Source: Micromonospora lutea (GTDB taxonomy: Bacteria > Actinomycetota > Actinomycetes > Mycobacteriales > Micromonosporaceae). Taken from it: a DNA stretch of 64,000 bases. Made by a program: the position numbers and the translations under genes. Where the stretch lies: assembly GCF_016863535.1 (NCBI RefSeq), contig NZ_BOPB01000013.1:248001-312000 (forward strand), written 5' to 3'. Under the pieces are notes generated by a model. That model was not told where the DNA came from and made no database searches. It saw only the letters and a list, made by a program, of their open reading frames with translations. Numbering within the stretch: the stretch's first letter is position 1; each line of letters starts with the position of its first letter. Shown in pieces: positions 7,525 to 14,643 of this stretch.

Positions 7525-8883
7525 TCAGGAGGTCAGAGCGGCCAACGGTACGTCTGCGTCGGCGAGCGCCCGGATCACCGCGGCGGACTCGCTGAAGCCG
7601 ATGATCAGCACCGCGTCGGCGGCGAACTCCTTGATCTGTTTGGCGCCCTCGGCAAAGTTGATCGGCGTGGCCTCGGCGTCCTCCACGGGCTCGTAGCCGA
7701 GCAGCTTGACCTTGTCGCCGCCGAATCCGGCCCGCTCCAGCTCGGCCCGGACGACCTCCTGGAGCCCTTCGCCGTAGGAGTCCTGACGCGCCACGATTGC
7801 GATCTTCTGCGGGCCGTCCCGGAGAATCACATCGGCCAGCGCCCGCCCCTGCAGACTGTCCGGCGGCGCGGTGCGGAAGTAGAGGCCTTTGTCGTCGGCA
7901 TCGGTCAGGCTGGCCGCCGTGTTCGAGGGGGAGAACAGGATCAGACCGGCCTCCACCACGTCCGGCAGCACGGCCGCGGAGATGCCCGAGCCACCGGCAC
8001 CGATGATCACGTGTACGCCGTCCTCGACGTGGCTCGCCACGGTCGCCTTGGCCACGGTCGGGTTGGTGCCGTCGTCGCCGTCGATCCACACCACGTCCTC
8101 GCCGAGCACCCCGCCGGCCGCGTTGATCTCCTTGAGCGCCAGCGCCGCACCGGCCGCCATCGGCGGGTGGGCCAGTGCCAGGTCACCGGTCTTGGGCAGC
8201 AGACCGCCCAGGACCAGCGGTGCACCGCTCTGCGAGTCGGAGAAGTCGCCGTCCTGCCGCTTGGCCTTCGGCGGGGCCTTCTTGCTGGCCGTCGACTCGT
8301 CACCGGCACCGACGAACTCCGTCTTGGCGTCGTTGAGCTGCTGACCGTCGAAGTGCAGGGTGGCGTAACTGGCGGTGGCCGGCTCGCCTGCGTCCGTGAA
8401 GCCGGCCCGGGTGATCGAGACGCTGCGGTACTCGATGTCGGTGCCCTGGCGGGCCAGTCGCAGACACTGGCTCACCGTGGTGCAACTGGTGCCGTTGTTC
8501 GTGACGCCCACGATCTGCTTGGCGATCGCCGCGGAATCGGTCGACCCGGCGAGTTGCGCTGCGAGTGCGCTGATCACCACCGCGTCGTACGTCTCGGCGG
8601 AGTAGAGGTAGTCGGCCAGCGTGGGATCCACGGACCGTAGCCGGTTCTTGAAGTTCTCCGGCAGTGGCGTCAGCGGGGTGGTGCCCTTCATCCCGTCGAC
8701 CAGACCGGCACGATCCTTCAACTCTTCAGGGTACGAGTTGTTCATGTTGCCGTCCGTGCCGTAGAGGCGCACCTGTTGGGCGGCCGCCTCCTCGGGCTGG
8801 TCATCCCCGCAGGCGCTGGTGGCAAGCAGGACCGTGGCGCAGACAGCCAGGATGGCCGTCCGCGAGCCGCGTGACATGTGCAT
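7525..8883 (-). CDS. Branched-chain-type ABC transporter substrate-binding lipoprotein, apparently circularly permuted
   Basis: The product is 452 residues from ATG 8883 (AAGGA ribosome site). It has a lipoprotein signal with lipobox LLATSAC (Cys 25). What follows is in unusual order. Residues ~37-185 (RLYGTDGN, MKGTTP, YSAETYDAVVISALAA, CTTVSQC, FTDAGEPATASY) match what is normally the C-terminal half of LivJ-like proteins. Residues ~222-452 (LGGLLPKTGDLA, INAAGGVLG, IIGAGGSGIS, FSPSNTAASL, KGLYFRTAP, VLIIGFSESA) match the normal N-terminal half. The chain ends where the normal protein would cross into LYGTDGN. A charged linker (~186-221) joins the halves. No permease or ATPase genes adjoin it. 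The permutation is read from recalled family order. Confidence 0.85.
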   Translation of the reverse strand: MHMSRGSRTAILAVCATVLLATSACGDDQPEEAAAQQVRLYGTDGNMNNSYPEELKDRAGLVDGMKGTTPLTPLPENFKNRLRSVDPTLADYLYSAETYDAVVISALAAQLAGSTDSAAIAKQIVGVTNNGTSCTTVSQCLRLARQGTDIEYRSVSITRAGFTDAGEPATASYATLHFDGQQLNDAKTEFVGAGDESTASKKAPPKAKRQDGDFSDSQSGAPLVLGGLLPKTGDLALAHPPMAAGAALALKEINAAGGVLGEDVVWIDGDDGTNPTVAKATVASHVEDGVHVIIGAGGSGISAAVLPDVVEAGLILFSPSNTAASLTDADDKGLYFRTAPPDSLQGRALADVILRDGPQKIAIVARQDSYGEGLQEVVRAELERAGFGGDKVKLLGYEPVEDAEATPINFAEGAKQIKEFAADAVLIIGFSESAAVIRALADADVPLAALTS

Positions 8884-9037
8884 GGTCGTCCTTCCTCGGG
8901 CGAAGGTCCGCTGCGCAGACTAGCGTGCCGTGACGGGCGGCGGGACCGTGGAGGCAGGTCTATCCGCAGGTCGCCTCCCTCATGAGCGGAGAGTAACCGC
9001 AGCGGCTTCCTTGACCGGCACCCGTACTGTGCGTTCC

Positions 9038-9427
9038 GTGACCGACTCGCCACAGCAGATGTTCGAGGATGCCGCTGCCATCCTCAGCTCGGCCCTCGAC
9101 GGAGACCCCGACGCGGTGACCGGGACCTTTGACGAGGTGGTCGACCGGGCCGGCCTGGCCGGCGCGTACGACGTGGCGTGGTGCCTGGCCGCGACGATGG
9201 TCGGCGATCCGGTGCCGCCCGGGGCCTGCGCGCTCGACTTCCCCGACATCGACCAGGCCGGGTACGACGCTCGGTGGGTGGCCCGTTTCGTCAGCGCGTA
9301 CGCCAACGACGACCTCGACACCGCCCGCGCGCTGTTCGGCGCGGCGGCCGACGACGGACTGTTGCCTGAGTGTCTGCTCACACTGGCCGGCTCGACCGTG
9401 GCGACGCTGCGGCATCGGGCCACCTGA
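9038..9427 (+). CDS. Conserved hypothetical protein (129 aa)
   Basis: GTG 9038 gives VTDSPQQMFEDAAAILSSAL. This is a small, acidic, all-helical-looking protein with repeated Ala/Asp/Leu pattern and no signal or membrane segment. The second half (FVSAYANDDLDTARALFGAA) has the look of a TPR-like helix pair. The longer upstream frame overlaps the promoter of the divergent lipoprotein. The function is not recognised. Confidence 0.6.
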   Translation: MTDSPQQMFEDAAAILSSALDGDPDAVTGTFDEVVDRAGLAGAYDVAWCLAATMVGDPVPPGACALDFPDIDQAGYDARWVARFVSAYANDDLDTARALFGAAADDGLLPECLLTLAGSTVATLRHRAT

Positions 9428-9464
9428 CCGCTCATGTCGCTCGTCGCGGCGGGCGGCACAGCGT

Positions 9465-9977
9465 TCATGCCGGCGAATGGATCAGTGTCGCCGCGTAGCG
9501 GGAGAGCAGTTCGTGCCAGCCGGCTGTCAGGGCACGCCGGTAGCCCTCGGCGGCCGTGCCGTGCCGGTCGAAGTGCCGGTGCGCCACCTCGATCTGGGTG
9601 CCGGACTCGGCCGGAGTGAAGAGCACCTCGACCTCGCTGGCTCGTGCCGGGTCGGGCACCGGTGCGCGATCCGCGCCGATCTGCCAGGTGAACACCAGCC
9701 GGCGGGGCGGATCCCAGGTCAGTACCCGGCCCCAGTCGTTGCGAAATCCGTAAGGCCCGATCTCGTAGAGCATCCCGCCGGGTCGGGGCTCCATTCCCAG
9801 CTCGACCAGGACGGCGGGCCCGGACCAGGTGTACTCCGTCACCCACCAGTCGGCGAGCCGGCCGGTGAAAACCTCGTACGCCCGCTCGGCGGAGGCGGGG
9901 ACGAACAGGGTGCTGCGGAGTGCGAACCGCTCAAGATCCTGCTGGATGTCGGCAGGTTCGGCCATCCCCTGTCCCAT
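9465..9977 (-). CDS. SRPBCC (START-like, AHSA1-type) domain protein
   Basis: A ~170-residue protein with the helix-grip pattern of the AHSA1/SRPBCC family: STLFVPASAERAYEVFTGRLADWW, then GGMLYEIGPYGFRNDWGRVLTWDPPRRLVFTW, and the C-terminal helix AGWHELLSRYAA. It would bind a hydrophobic ligand or act in stress response; the ligand is unknown. ATG 9977 and ATG 9965 are both possible starts. Confidence 0.75.
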   Translation of the reverse strand: MGQGMAEPADIQQDLERFALRSTLFVPASAERAYEVFTGRLADWWVTEYTWSGPAVLVELGMEPRPGGMLYEIGPYGFRNDWGRVLTWDPPRRLVFTWQIGADRAPVPDPARASEVEVLFTPAESGTQIEVAHRHFDRHGTAAEGYRRALTAGWHELLSRYAATLIHSPA

Positions 9978-10173
9978 GGGCCCGGACCATACCGGCTCAT
10001 GCCCGGATGCGCAGCTTTCTCCGATGTTCGTCCCGCCTGATGACCGTCGCACTCGCGGATGTCGATCAATCATGCGCCGGTGTACCGGAGGACTGCCGGG
10101 ATGGCTGCCCACAGAGCGGGTATGCGCGGCGGGACGTCGCCGGGCGGTCCGCGACGGTGAGGCGGGGCGGGAC

Positions 10174-11007
10174 ATGAGAGACAACGAAGAGCCCTCCGGG
10201 CTCGGTTCCGGGCGGTCAACCGGTCCAACCGGTGGCGCAGAGCCCGAGCCGGACGTGCTGCTCGACGTTCCGACGGTTTCGGTCAGGTCGATTCAGCTTT
10301 CCGTGGACCAGTTGGACGCCGACCTGTCCCTGCGGGCCCGGCTCGCTGGTCTGCTCCAGCTCGACGCCGGCATCCGGGTACGCGTCGAGGGCGTCGAACT
10401 CGACATCGAGGGCGTGGAGGCACAGGCGTTGCTGAAGGTGCGCCTGGAGAAGCTGGTGACGATCCTCGACCGCGCGCTGACCACCATCGACCGGAACCCG
10501 CAGGTCATCGATGCGCTTGCCCGCACCGCGAGCGCGGCCCTTGAGGACGTGGACCGGGCGGCGGCACAGGCCGGGCAGGTGGCCACCGCGGCCGCACCGG
10601 CCGCCTCCCGGCTCGCCAGCCCGGCGAGCCGACCGCCCGAGCGACCCGCTGCCAGGACCGTCGGTGGGCGGGACGAGGTCGCCGGCCCGGAGAGCCCGGA
10701 GAGCCCGGAGAGTCGGATGGCGTCAGACGCGGGGCCGGTCGGTGGGGCCACGGATGATCTGGGCCAGCAGGTGGGCCCCGTCGGCGGGGTCGCCGACCGG
10801 CCTCAGCGCCACGGCCCCGCCGGGAAAGCTGAGCGCGAGGGTCCCGCCGGGAAAGGGGCTGAGCCGCCCGATCAGGGCCCGCCCGAGCATGCCGAGACGT
10901 CCGGTCCGCGACAGTTGGCCGAGCAGGCGGGGGAAACCCTGCTACAGGCCGGGCGCAGCGTGTGGGAAGCGATCCAGAGCGGCGTGACGGAGCGCCGGCA
11001 ACACTAG
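10174..11007 (+). CDS. Conserved protein with amphipathic repeat and Pro/Gly-rich tail (277 aa)
   Basis: ATG 10174 follows a G-rich stretch. Residues ~30-110 form an alternating pattern (VSVRSIQLSVDQLDADLSL, LQLDAGIRVRVEGVELDIEG, LLKVRLEKLVTILDRAL) suggesting beta strands then a helix. Residues ~130-240 are low complexity with repeated PAGKAEREGPAGKG-type units, and the end is again helical (AGETLLQAGRSVWEAIQSG). Similar proteins are, to my knowledge, restricted to Micromonosporaceae-like genomes, where the role is unknown. A large hairpin directly follows. Confidence 0.6.
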   Translation: MRDNEEPSGLGSGRSTGPTGGAEPEPDVLLDVPTVSVRSIQLSVDQLDADLSLRARLAGLLQLDAGIRVRVEGVELDIEGVEAQALLKVRLEKLVTILDRALTTIDRNPQVIDALARTASAALEDVDRAAAQAGQVATAAAPAASRLASPASRPPERPAARTVGGRDEVAGPESPESPESRMASDAGPVGGATDDLGQQVGPVGGVADRPQRHGPAGKAEREGPAGKGAEPPDQGPPEHAETSGPRQLAEQAGETLLQAGRSVWEAIQSGVTERRQH

Positions 11008-11010
11008 CGG

Positions 11011-11073
11011 GGTTGATCATGAGGTTGTTGTCACCCCGCCCGGCGTGGCGCGACAATAACCTCATGATCAACC
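11011..11073. repeat. Long hairpin repeat, 22-bp arms
   Basis: Arms of 22 bp (11011-11032 and 11052-11073) beginning GGTTGATCATGAGG pair across a 19-nt GC-rich loop with one G-T wobble. It starts 4 bp after the stop at 11007, so it would terminate that transcript. The TTGATCATGAGG core is one I associate with many dispersed copies in Micromonospora genomes. Confidence 0.75.
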
Positions 11074-11129
11074 AGGCGTTTGATGCAAAGCAAAACGCCG
11101 ACCGGCGTTTCCGCTGATCGGCGTTGCAA

Positions 11130-11191
11130 TAGCCCGGCGAAAGGCTATGTGGCCAGGGGCGGGGTCGAACCGCCGACCTTCCGATTTTCAG
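11130..11191. repeat. Left attachment repeat (attL) with tRNA-Phe 3' fragment
   Basis: The 62 bp from TAGCCCGGCGAAAGG to CCGATTTTCAG are identical to 13184-13245. The part from 11150 on is the acceptor, T-arm and anticodon-loop side of tRNA-Phe. After ATTTTCAG the sequences diverge (GGCACATG here, TCGGACGC in the true tRNA). The hairpin just outside (11094-11125) is a diverged copy of the one at 13147-13179. Confidence 0.85.
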
Positions 11192-11250
11192 GCACATGCA
11201 TTTTCCCTGGTCAGGGCACCGCAGAGGGTCGGCGTGCGATGGCCGTGCGA

Positions 11251-11484
11251 CTAGCTTCGCATCGTGATGTGCCGGGGCAGCCGCGCGACATCGCCATGCG
11301 CGGCGAGCTCGGACAGGGCTTTGGCGATCTCTCGGTCTCGGCCGTCGACGGCGTGCAGGTATCGGCGGGCCGCTGCCATGGACGAGTGCCCGAGTCGCTT
11401 CATCAGGTCGGCCAGGGTCGCTCCGGTCTGCGCGGCGAGGGTCTGACCGGTGTGCCGCAGGTCGTGGAAGGTCAGATCATCAAG
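11251..11484 (-). pseudogene. Tyrosine-recombinase integrase, C-terminal remnant
   Basis: The last 77 codons read LDDLTFHDLRHTGQTLAAQ, LMKRLGHSSMAAARRYLHA and end TMRS. They keep the HxLRHT box, the GHSS box and a tyrosine in the RRYLHA position expected for the nucleophile. Upstream in the same frame the sequence becomes GC-rich repeat without family similarity, so the N-terminal arm-binding domain and the first catalytic Arg are lost. Its position beside attL fits the usual integrase location of such islands. Confidence 0.8.
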
Positions 11485-11629
11485 GCGGCCCGCAAGCGGG
11501 CCGCGCCGGCCCGGCCCCGGCCTGCTGGCGACCTTCGGCCGGCATCGGCCGGGCCGGCCGGCCTCCTGACTGGGCAAATTCAGGAGCATGCCTCCGGCGG
11601 GGGCACTCCGGCTCCAGGATGGGGGAGTC

Positions 11630-11768
11630 ATCCCATCCGCCATCGACCCAGGCGGAGCCGAGCAGACCTGCCCCCAGGGGGACAAGGTCGTTCGTCCGGT
11701 TGGGCGCTCCACCTTGTCCCCTGGGGGCAGGCCCGCTCCCTGGTAGGTGGGTCGATGGCAGACGGGAT
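11630..11768. repeat. Nested imperfect inverted repeat
   Basis: The outer arms (TCCCATCCGCCATCGACCCA near 11631 and its near-complement around 11749-11768) enclose inner arms (CCTGCCCCCAGGGG near 11669 and its complement near 11718). The centre is ~20 nt. It could fold as a long cruciform or RNA hairpin, and it separates the integrase remnant from the Pycsar effector gene. It may be a MITE-like insertion that broke the integrase. Confidence 0.6.
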
Positions 11769-11806
11769 GGCAGAAGGCGTTGCGGGCGGAGGTTGACGCA
11801 GCAGGA

Positions 11807-12304
11807 TCAGGCAATGATGCCGGCAGTAGCCACGAGAAACGCGCCGAAGAGAGCGATCCCTAAAGACTCCTGTACCCGGCGATGCTTGGTGCAGGCAATC
11901 TTGCTCATGACAACCAACTGTCGGCTGAGCATGGGCAGGGGGTCAAGATCCCGCAGCGCCTTCTCCAAGGGCTCCGGTGACCAGTGCTGGAGGTGGCCGA
12001 AGTAAATGAAGTTAGAAGGCCACTCAGTCGGGACATTCTTGTTCCGGGTCCGTGGCATCACCACGAGCACGGAGAGGACCACCGAGACAGCCAGGAGGCC
12101 TGCCCCGGCCCAGAAGATCAGGAGTGGCCAAAAGCCAGTGAGGTTGCCGAACCTAGACCCTGAGTTAGACAGGCCAACCGCTCCTGCCAGCACAGCCGAC
12201 TCGATCGTCAGAGCAAACGAAGCTTTGGCATCTACCTTGCCTGTCCAGTCAACGAGAGCGGCATGGATCTTCCAGGCGGTTTCGGTCGGATCAGTGGAGG
12301 TCAT
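11807..12304 (-). CDS. pycTM: Pycsar membrane effector (PycTM-type)
   Basis: A 165-residue protein from ATG 12304, overlapping the cyclase stop by four bases (ATGA). The N-terminal helix (AWKIHAALVDWTGKVDAKAS) leads into a first hydrophobic segment (~FALTIESAVLAGAVGL). A second follows (LLIFWAGAGLLAVSVVLSV), then a soluble region with NFIYFGHLQHW, and a last segment (SLGIALFGAFLVATAGIIA). The order KxxASFALTIESAVL...FGHL is the signature of the Pycsar TM effector family. In described systems, cUMP or cCMP made on infection opens or activates the protein and membrane integrity is lost. The nucleotide used here cannot be read directly. Confidence 0.85.
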   Translation of the reverse strand: MTSTDPTETAWKIHAALVDWTGKVDAKASFALTIESAVLAGAVGLSNSGSRFGNLTGFWPLLIFWAGAGLLAVSVVLSVLVVMPRTRNKNVPTEWPSNFIYFGHLQHWSPEPLEKALRDLDPLPMLSRQLVVMSKIACTKHRRVQESLGIALFGAFLVATAGIIA

Positions 12305-13029
12305 GGCTTCCACTGCCAGGACGAGCGGTATACGGTGACCGGCGCGCCGCCAGCGTCTTGGCTATAGGGGCCACTCCACATGATCTCCTGGTCCGGCTTC
12401 CCAGGGTTCTTGTACTTCACCTCGTCCTTCAGGCGGCGGAACACGTCCGAGGTGATGTACGAGGCGTAGGGCCAGGCCCTCACGTCACTCAGCTTGGCTG
12501 CCACGTTCGGGGGGCGGCCAATCGAGACTAGGTCGTTGTCCTCGTTCCGTACCCCGCCACGGACGATCAGCGCGGTGCCGGATGCCACGCCGACGCAGTG
12601 TTGGAGCTCGAAACCCTTGCTCTTGAGCGAGGTGAGCCGGGCTTCGAGAGCCGGCCGGACGATCTCTTTAACCACGTAGTTGATGTTCAGCGCGCACTGC
12701 GCAGCCTCACTGTTCTTCGACCCGCCCATGAAGATCGCCATTACACGATCCCCGTCGAAGCTGCGGATCTGACCACCGCGAAACTTGATGACGCGGCACG
12801 TCGCGTCCAAGTAGGCGCGGATGACCTTTGCCGCTGTCTTGGGGGCGAAGTCCCTTGCAAGCCCAGATGAGTTGGCCATGTCGGCGTAGAGGTAGACCGC
12901 GTCCACCTCTACGGCCCCGTTCTTAAGAGTGATCGTGTCTGTGGTTGGCACCACAGTGCCGGTGCGTACGTTCCAGTCAGCGTTGACAACCGCCCCCACA
13001 GCGGCGGTGATGTCGTCTGCCACGCCCAT
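12301..13029 (-). CDS. pycC: Pycsar nucleotide cyclase (PycC-type, class III cyclase fold)
   Basis: The product is 242 residues from ATG 13029. The catalytic fold shows VDAVYLYADMANSSGLARDF with the first metal Asp, and GGQIRSFDGDRVMAIFMGG with the second. GVASGTALIVRGGVRNEDNDLVSIGRPPNVAAKLSD follows, the dimer-arm region of adenylate/guanylate cyclase-like enzymes. The YLYADMANSSGLA form and the pairing with a TM effector place it with the pyrimidine cyclases of Pycsar anti-phage systems (cUMP or cCMP). It is first in a two-gene operon inside the tRNA-Phe island. Base specificity is inferred, not read. Confidence 0.85.
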   Translation of the reverse strand: MGVADDITAAVGAVVNADWNVRTGTVVPTTDTITLKNGAVEVDAVYLYADMANSSGLARDFAPKTAAKVIRAYLDATCRVIKFRGGQIRSFDGDRVMAIFMGGSKNSEAAQCALNINYVVKEIVRPALEARLTSLKSKGFELQHCVGVASGTALIVRGGVRNEDNDLVSIGRPPNVAAKLSDVRAWPYASYITSDVFRRLKDEVKYKNPGKPDQEIMWSGPYSQDAGGAPVTVYRSSWQWKP

Positions 13030-13146
13030 GCTGTCCTCAGCTCATGAAGTTGTGTGCGATCCGTGTGCGATAGGGGACGGCGTACGACGGATCACGAGGG
13101 GTAGTAGCGGCCAATCAGGCAAGATCAATAATCCATACGACAGCAG

Positions 13147-13179
13147 AGCGCCGACCGGCGTTTTCCGCTGGTCGGCGCT
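13147..13179 (-). terminator. Terminator after tRNA-Phe
   Basis: AGCGCCGACC pairs with GGTCGGCGCT over a 13-nt loop, 25 bp beyond the tRNA-Phe 3' end on the minus strand. A diverged copy lies beside the left attachment repeat (11094-11125). Confidence 0.65.
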
Positions 13180-13183
13180 CTTG

Positions 13184-13245
13184 TAGCCCGGCGAAAGGCT
13201 ATGTGGCCAGGGGCGGGGTCGAACCGCCGACCTTCCGATTTTCAG
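13184..13245. repeat. Right attachment repeat (attR) overlapping tRNA-Phe
   Basis: These 62 bp are identical to 11130-11191. Here the repeat runs into the intact tRNA-Phe gene, so the tRNA was restored on insertion. Confidence 0.85.
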
Positions 13246-13277
13246 TCGGACGCTCGTACCAACTGAGCTACCTGGCC
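13204..13277 (-). tRNA. tRNA-Phe (GAA)
   Basis: On the minus strand, acceptor GGCCAGG pairs with CCTGGCC, followed by discriminator A. The anticodon loop CTGAAAA gives GAA between arms TCCGA/TCGGA, and the T-arm contains GGTTCGACC. The CCA end is not encoded. This is the insertion target of the island at 11130-13245. Confidence 0.95.
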
Positions 13278-13379
13278 GTGGTGCTCGGCTCATGCTACCA
13301 ACCTGCGGGGTCTCCGCTGGGACGGGTCACATGCCCCGATACGCAGAACGCCGCGCGAGGTGCGCGGCGTCAGCGCTTG

Positions 13380-13453
13380 CGGTCCTGACGGGACTTGAAC
13401 CCGCGACCTCCGCCTTGACAGGGCGGCGAGCACTCCAACTGCTCCACAGGACC
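13380..13453 (-). tRNA. tRNA-Asp (GTC)
   Basis: On the minus strand, acceptor GGTCCTG pairs with CAGGACC, with discriminator G. The anticodon loop CTGTCAA gives GTC, and the T-loop is GGTTCAAGTCC. Confidence 0.95.
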
Positions 13454-13486
13454 TTGCTGGTGTTGCCTCCGGCCTGAGCCGGACCG

Positions 13487-13559
13487 TGCCCCCAACGGGA
13501 TTCGAACCCGTGCTACCGCCTTGAAAGGGCGGCGTCCTGGGCCGCTAGACGATGAGGGC
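13487..13559 (-). tRNA. tRNA-Glu (TTC)
   Basis: On the minus strand, acceptor GCCCTCA pairs with TGGGGGC (one T-G pair), with discriminator A. The anticodon loop CTTTCAA gives TTC, and the T-loop is GGTTCGAATCC. It is first of a three-tRNA Glu-Asp-Phe cluster reading leftward. Confidence 0.95.
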
Positions 13560-13713
13560 GGCCCCGCCATCATTGCACATTCGCAACGTTGAGCGGTCTT
13601 GCTCCCATCCGGCCCCGCCGGAGGCTTCGAAAGCATACGTGATGGCGTACCGGTCGACCAAACCGGTATGGCGGTAGCCACAGCGCCGTGGAAAACACCA
13701 GCTCGGGAAGGTT

Positions 13714-14502
13714 CTAGGCAATCTTGCTGACGCCGTGGTCACGTTTGAGGACGGTGATCAACTTGCTGCAGGCCGCGAGCGTGGCCGAGCGGTTGCCGCC
13801 CCCGTCGTGCAGCAGGACGACGGCACCGGGGCGGGCCGAGCGCTTCACCCGCTTCTCGATGGTGGTCGCGGACGGCTTGGCCCAGTCCTTCGGGTCGATC
13901 GTCCAGTGCAGCGAGCGCATGTCGAGCTGTTTGGCGACCTTCACCACCTCGGCGGTCCACCGGCCACCGGGCTGCCGGTAGAACGGCACCTTCGCGTCGG
14001 GGACCGCCCGCCGGATCTCCCGGTTCGTACGCACCAGGTCGGCGCGGATCTCGGGGATCGGCCGCCGGGCCAGGTCGAGATCGTGGTTCCAGCTGTGGTT
14101 GCAGAGCTGGTGGCCCTCCCGGACGATCCGCCGGAGCAGCTCCGGATGCTTACGGACCTGCGTTCCCACCACACAGAAGGTGGCCTTCACCTTGGCCGCC
14201 TTCAACTGGTCCAGCACCTTCGGCGTCCAGGTCGGGCTCGGGCCGTCGTCGAAGGTGAGCGCCACCTTCTCCGAGCCGGTGGTGCGGACCAGGCCGGCCG
14301 GCAGCTTCGCCGGCAGCGGCCGTAGCCGTGGCTTCGGTGCCACGGTGCGGGTCGGCGACGGGGACGCCTCCGGTGGAAGGGCGGCCGAGGGCGGCGGGCT
14401 GGCCGGTGCTGAGGCCGCCGGAGGGCCGGTGTCGTCGCCGCAGCCGGCGACGAGAAGGGTGAGCAGGCCGGTCAGGCCGGCCAGCAGGGCGCGATGACGC
14501 AT
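13714..14502 (-). CDS. Polysaccharide deacetylase (NodB-type) lipoprotein
   Basis: The product is 262 residues. It has a signal peptide with lipobox LLVAGC (about residue 21), a Pro/Ala/Ser-rich spacer to ~60, then a carbohydrate esterase 4 domain. The catalytic motifs are VALTFDDGPSPTW (metal Asp pair), HSWNHDLDL (metal His pair), FYRQPGGRW, and the C-terminal VLLHDGGG. It would remove N-acetyl groups from peptidoglycan or surface glycan outside the membrane. It begins at ATG 14502 downstream of no obvious partner and is likely monocistronic. Confidence 0.88.
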   Translation of the reverse strand: MRHRALLAGLTGLLTLLVAGCGDDTGPPAASAPASPPPSAALPPEASPSPTRTVAPKPRLRPLPAKLPAGLVRTTGSEKVALTFDDGPSPTWTPKVLDQLKAAKVKATFCVVGTQVRKHPELLRRIVREGHQLCNHSWNHDLDLARRPIPEIRADLVRTNREIRRAVPDAKVPFYRQPGGRWTAEVVKVAKQLDMRSLHWTIDPKDWAKPSATTIEKRVKRSARPGAVVLLHDGGGNRSATLAACSKLITVLKRDHGVSKIA

Positions 14503-14643
14503 CGTTCGCTCCCGAGAGGGGGTTCGGGGTACGCGGACCCACCGACGCTAGTTCACCTGATTCGAGTCGATGGACGGTGGGTCAGTACGCGAACGCCCTG
14601 CGTACGTGCGTGGGCGGTGGCGACACCTCAGCCGAAGCGGCGG

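Larger units (their letters stand above)
11130..13245. mobile_element. Degraded tRNA-Phe integrated island carrying a Pycsar system
   Basis: The island is bounded by 62-bp identical direct repeats. The right copy is part of the complete tRNA-Phe gene; the left copy holds only its 3' portion. This is the footprint of tyrosine-recombinase integration at a tRNA 3' end. Inside are an integrase C-terminal remnant next to the left repeat, a nested inverted repeat, and a two-gene cyclase/membrane-effector operon of visibly lower GC than the surroundings. No intact mobility gene remains, so the island is probably fixed. Confidence 0.8.

Noticed and set aside
11092..11260. Second tRNA-Phe gene at the left island end
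   Set aside because: Only the 3' part matches. The 5' acceptor, D-arm and the 5' side of the anticodon stem are missing, so it is an attachment-site remnant.
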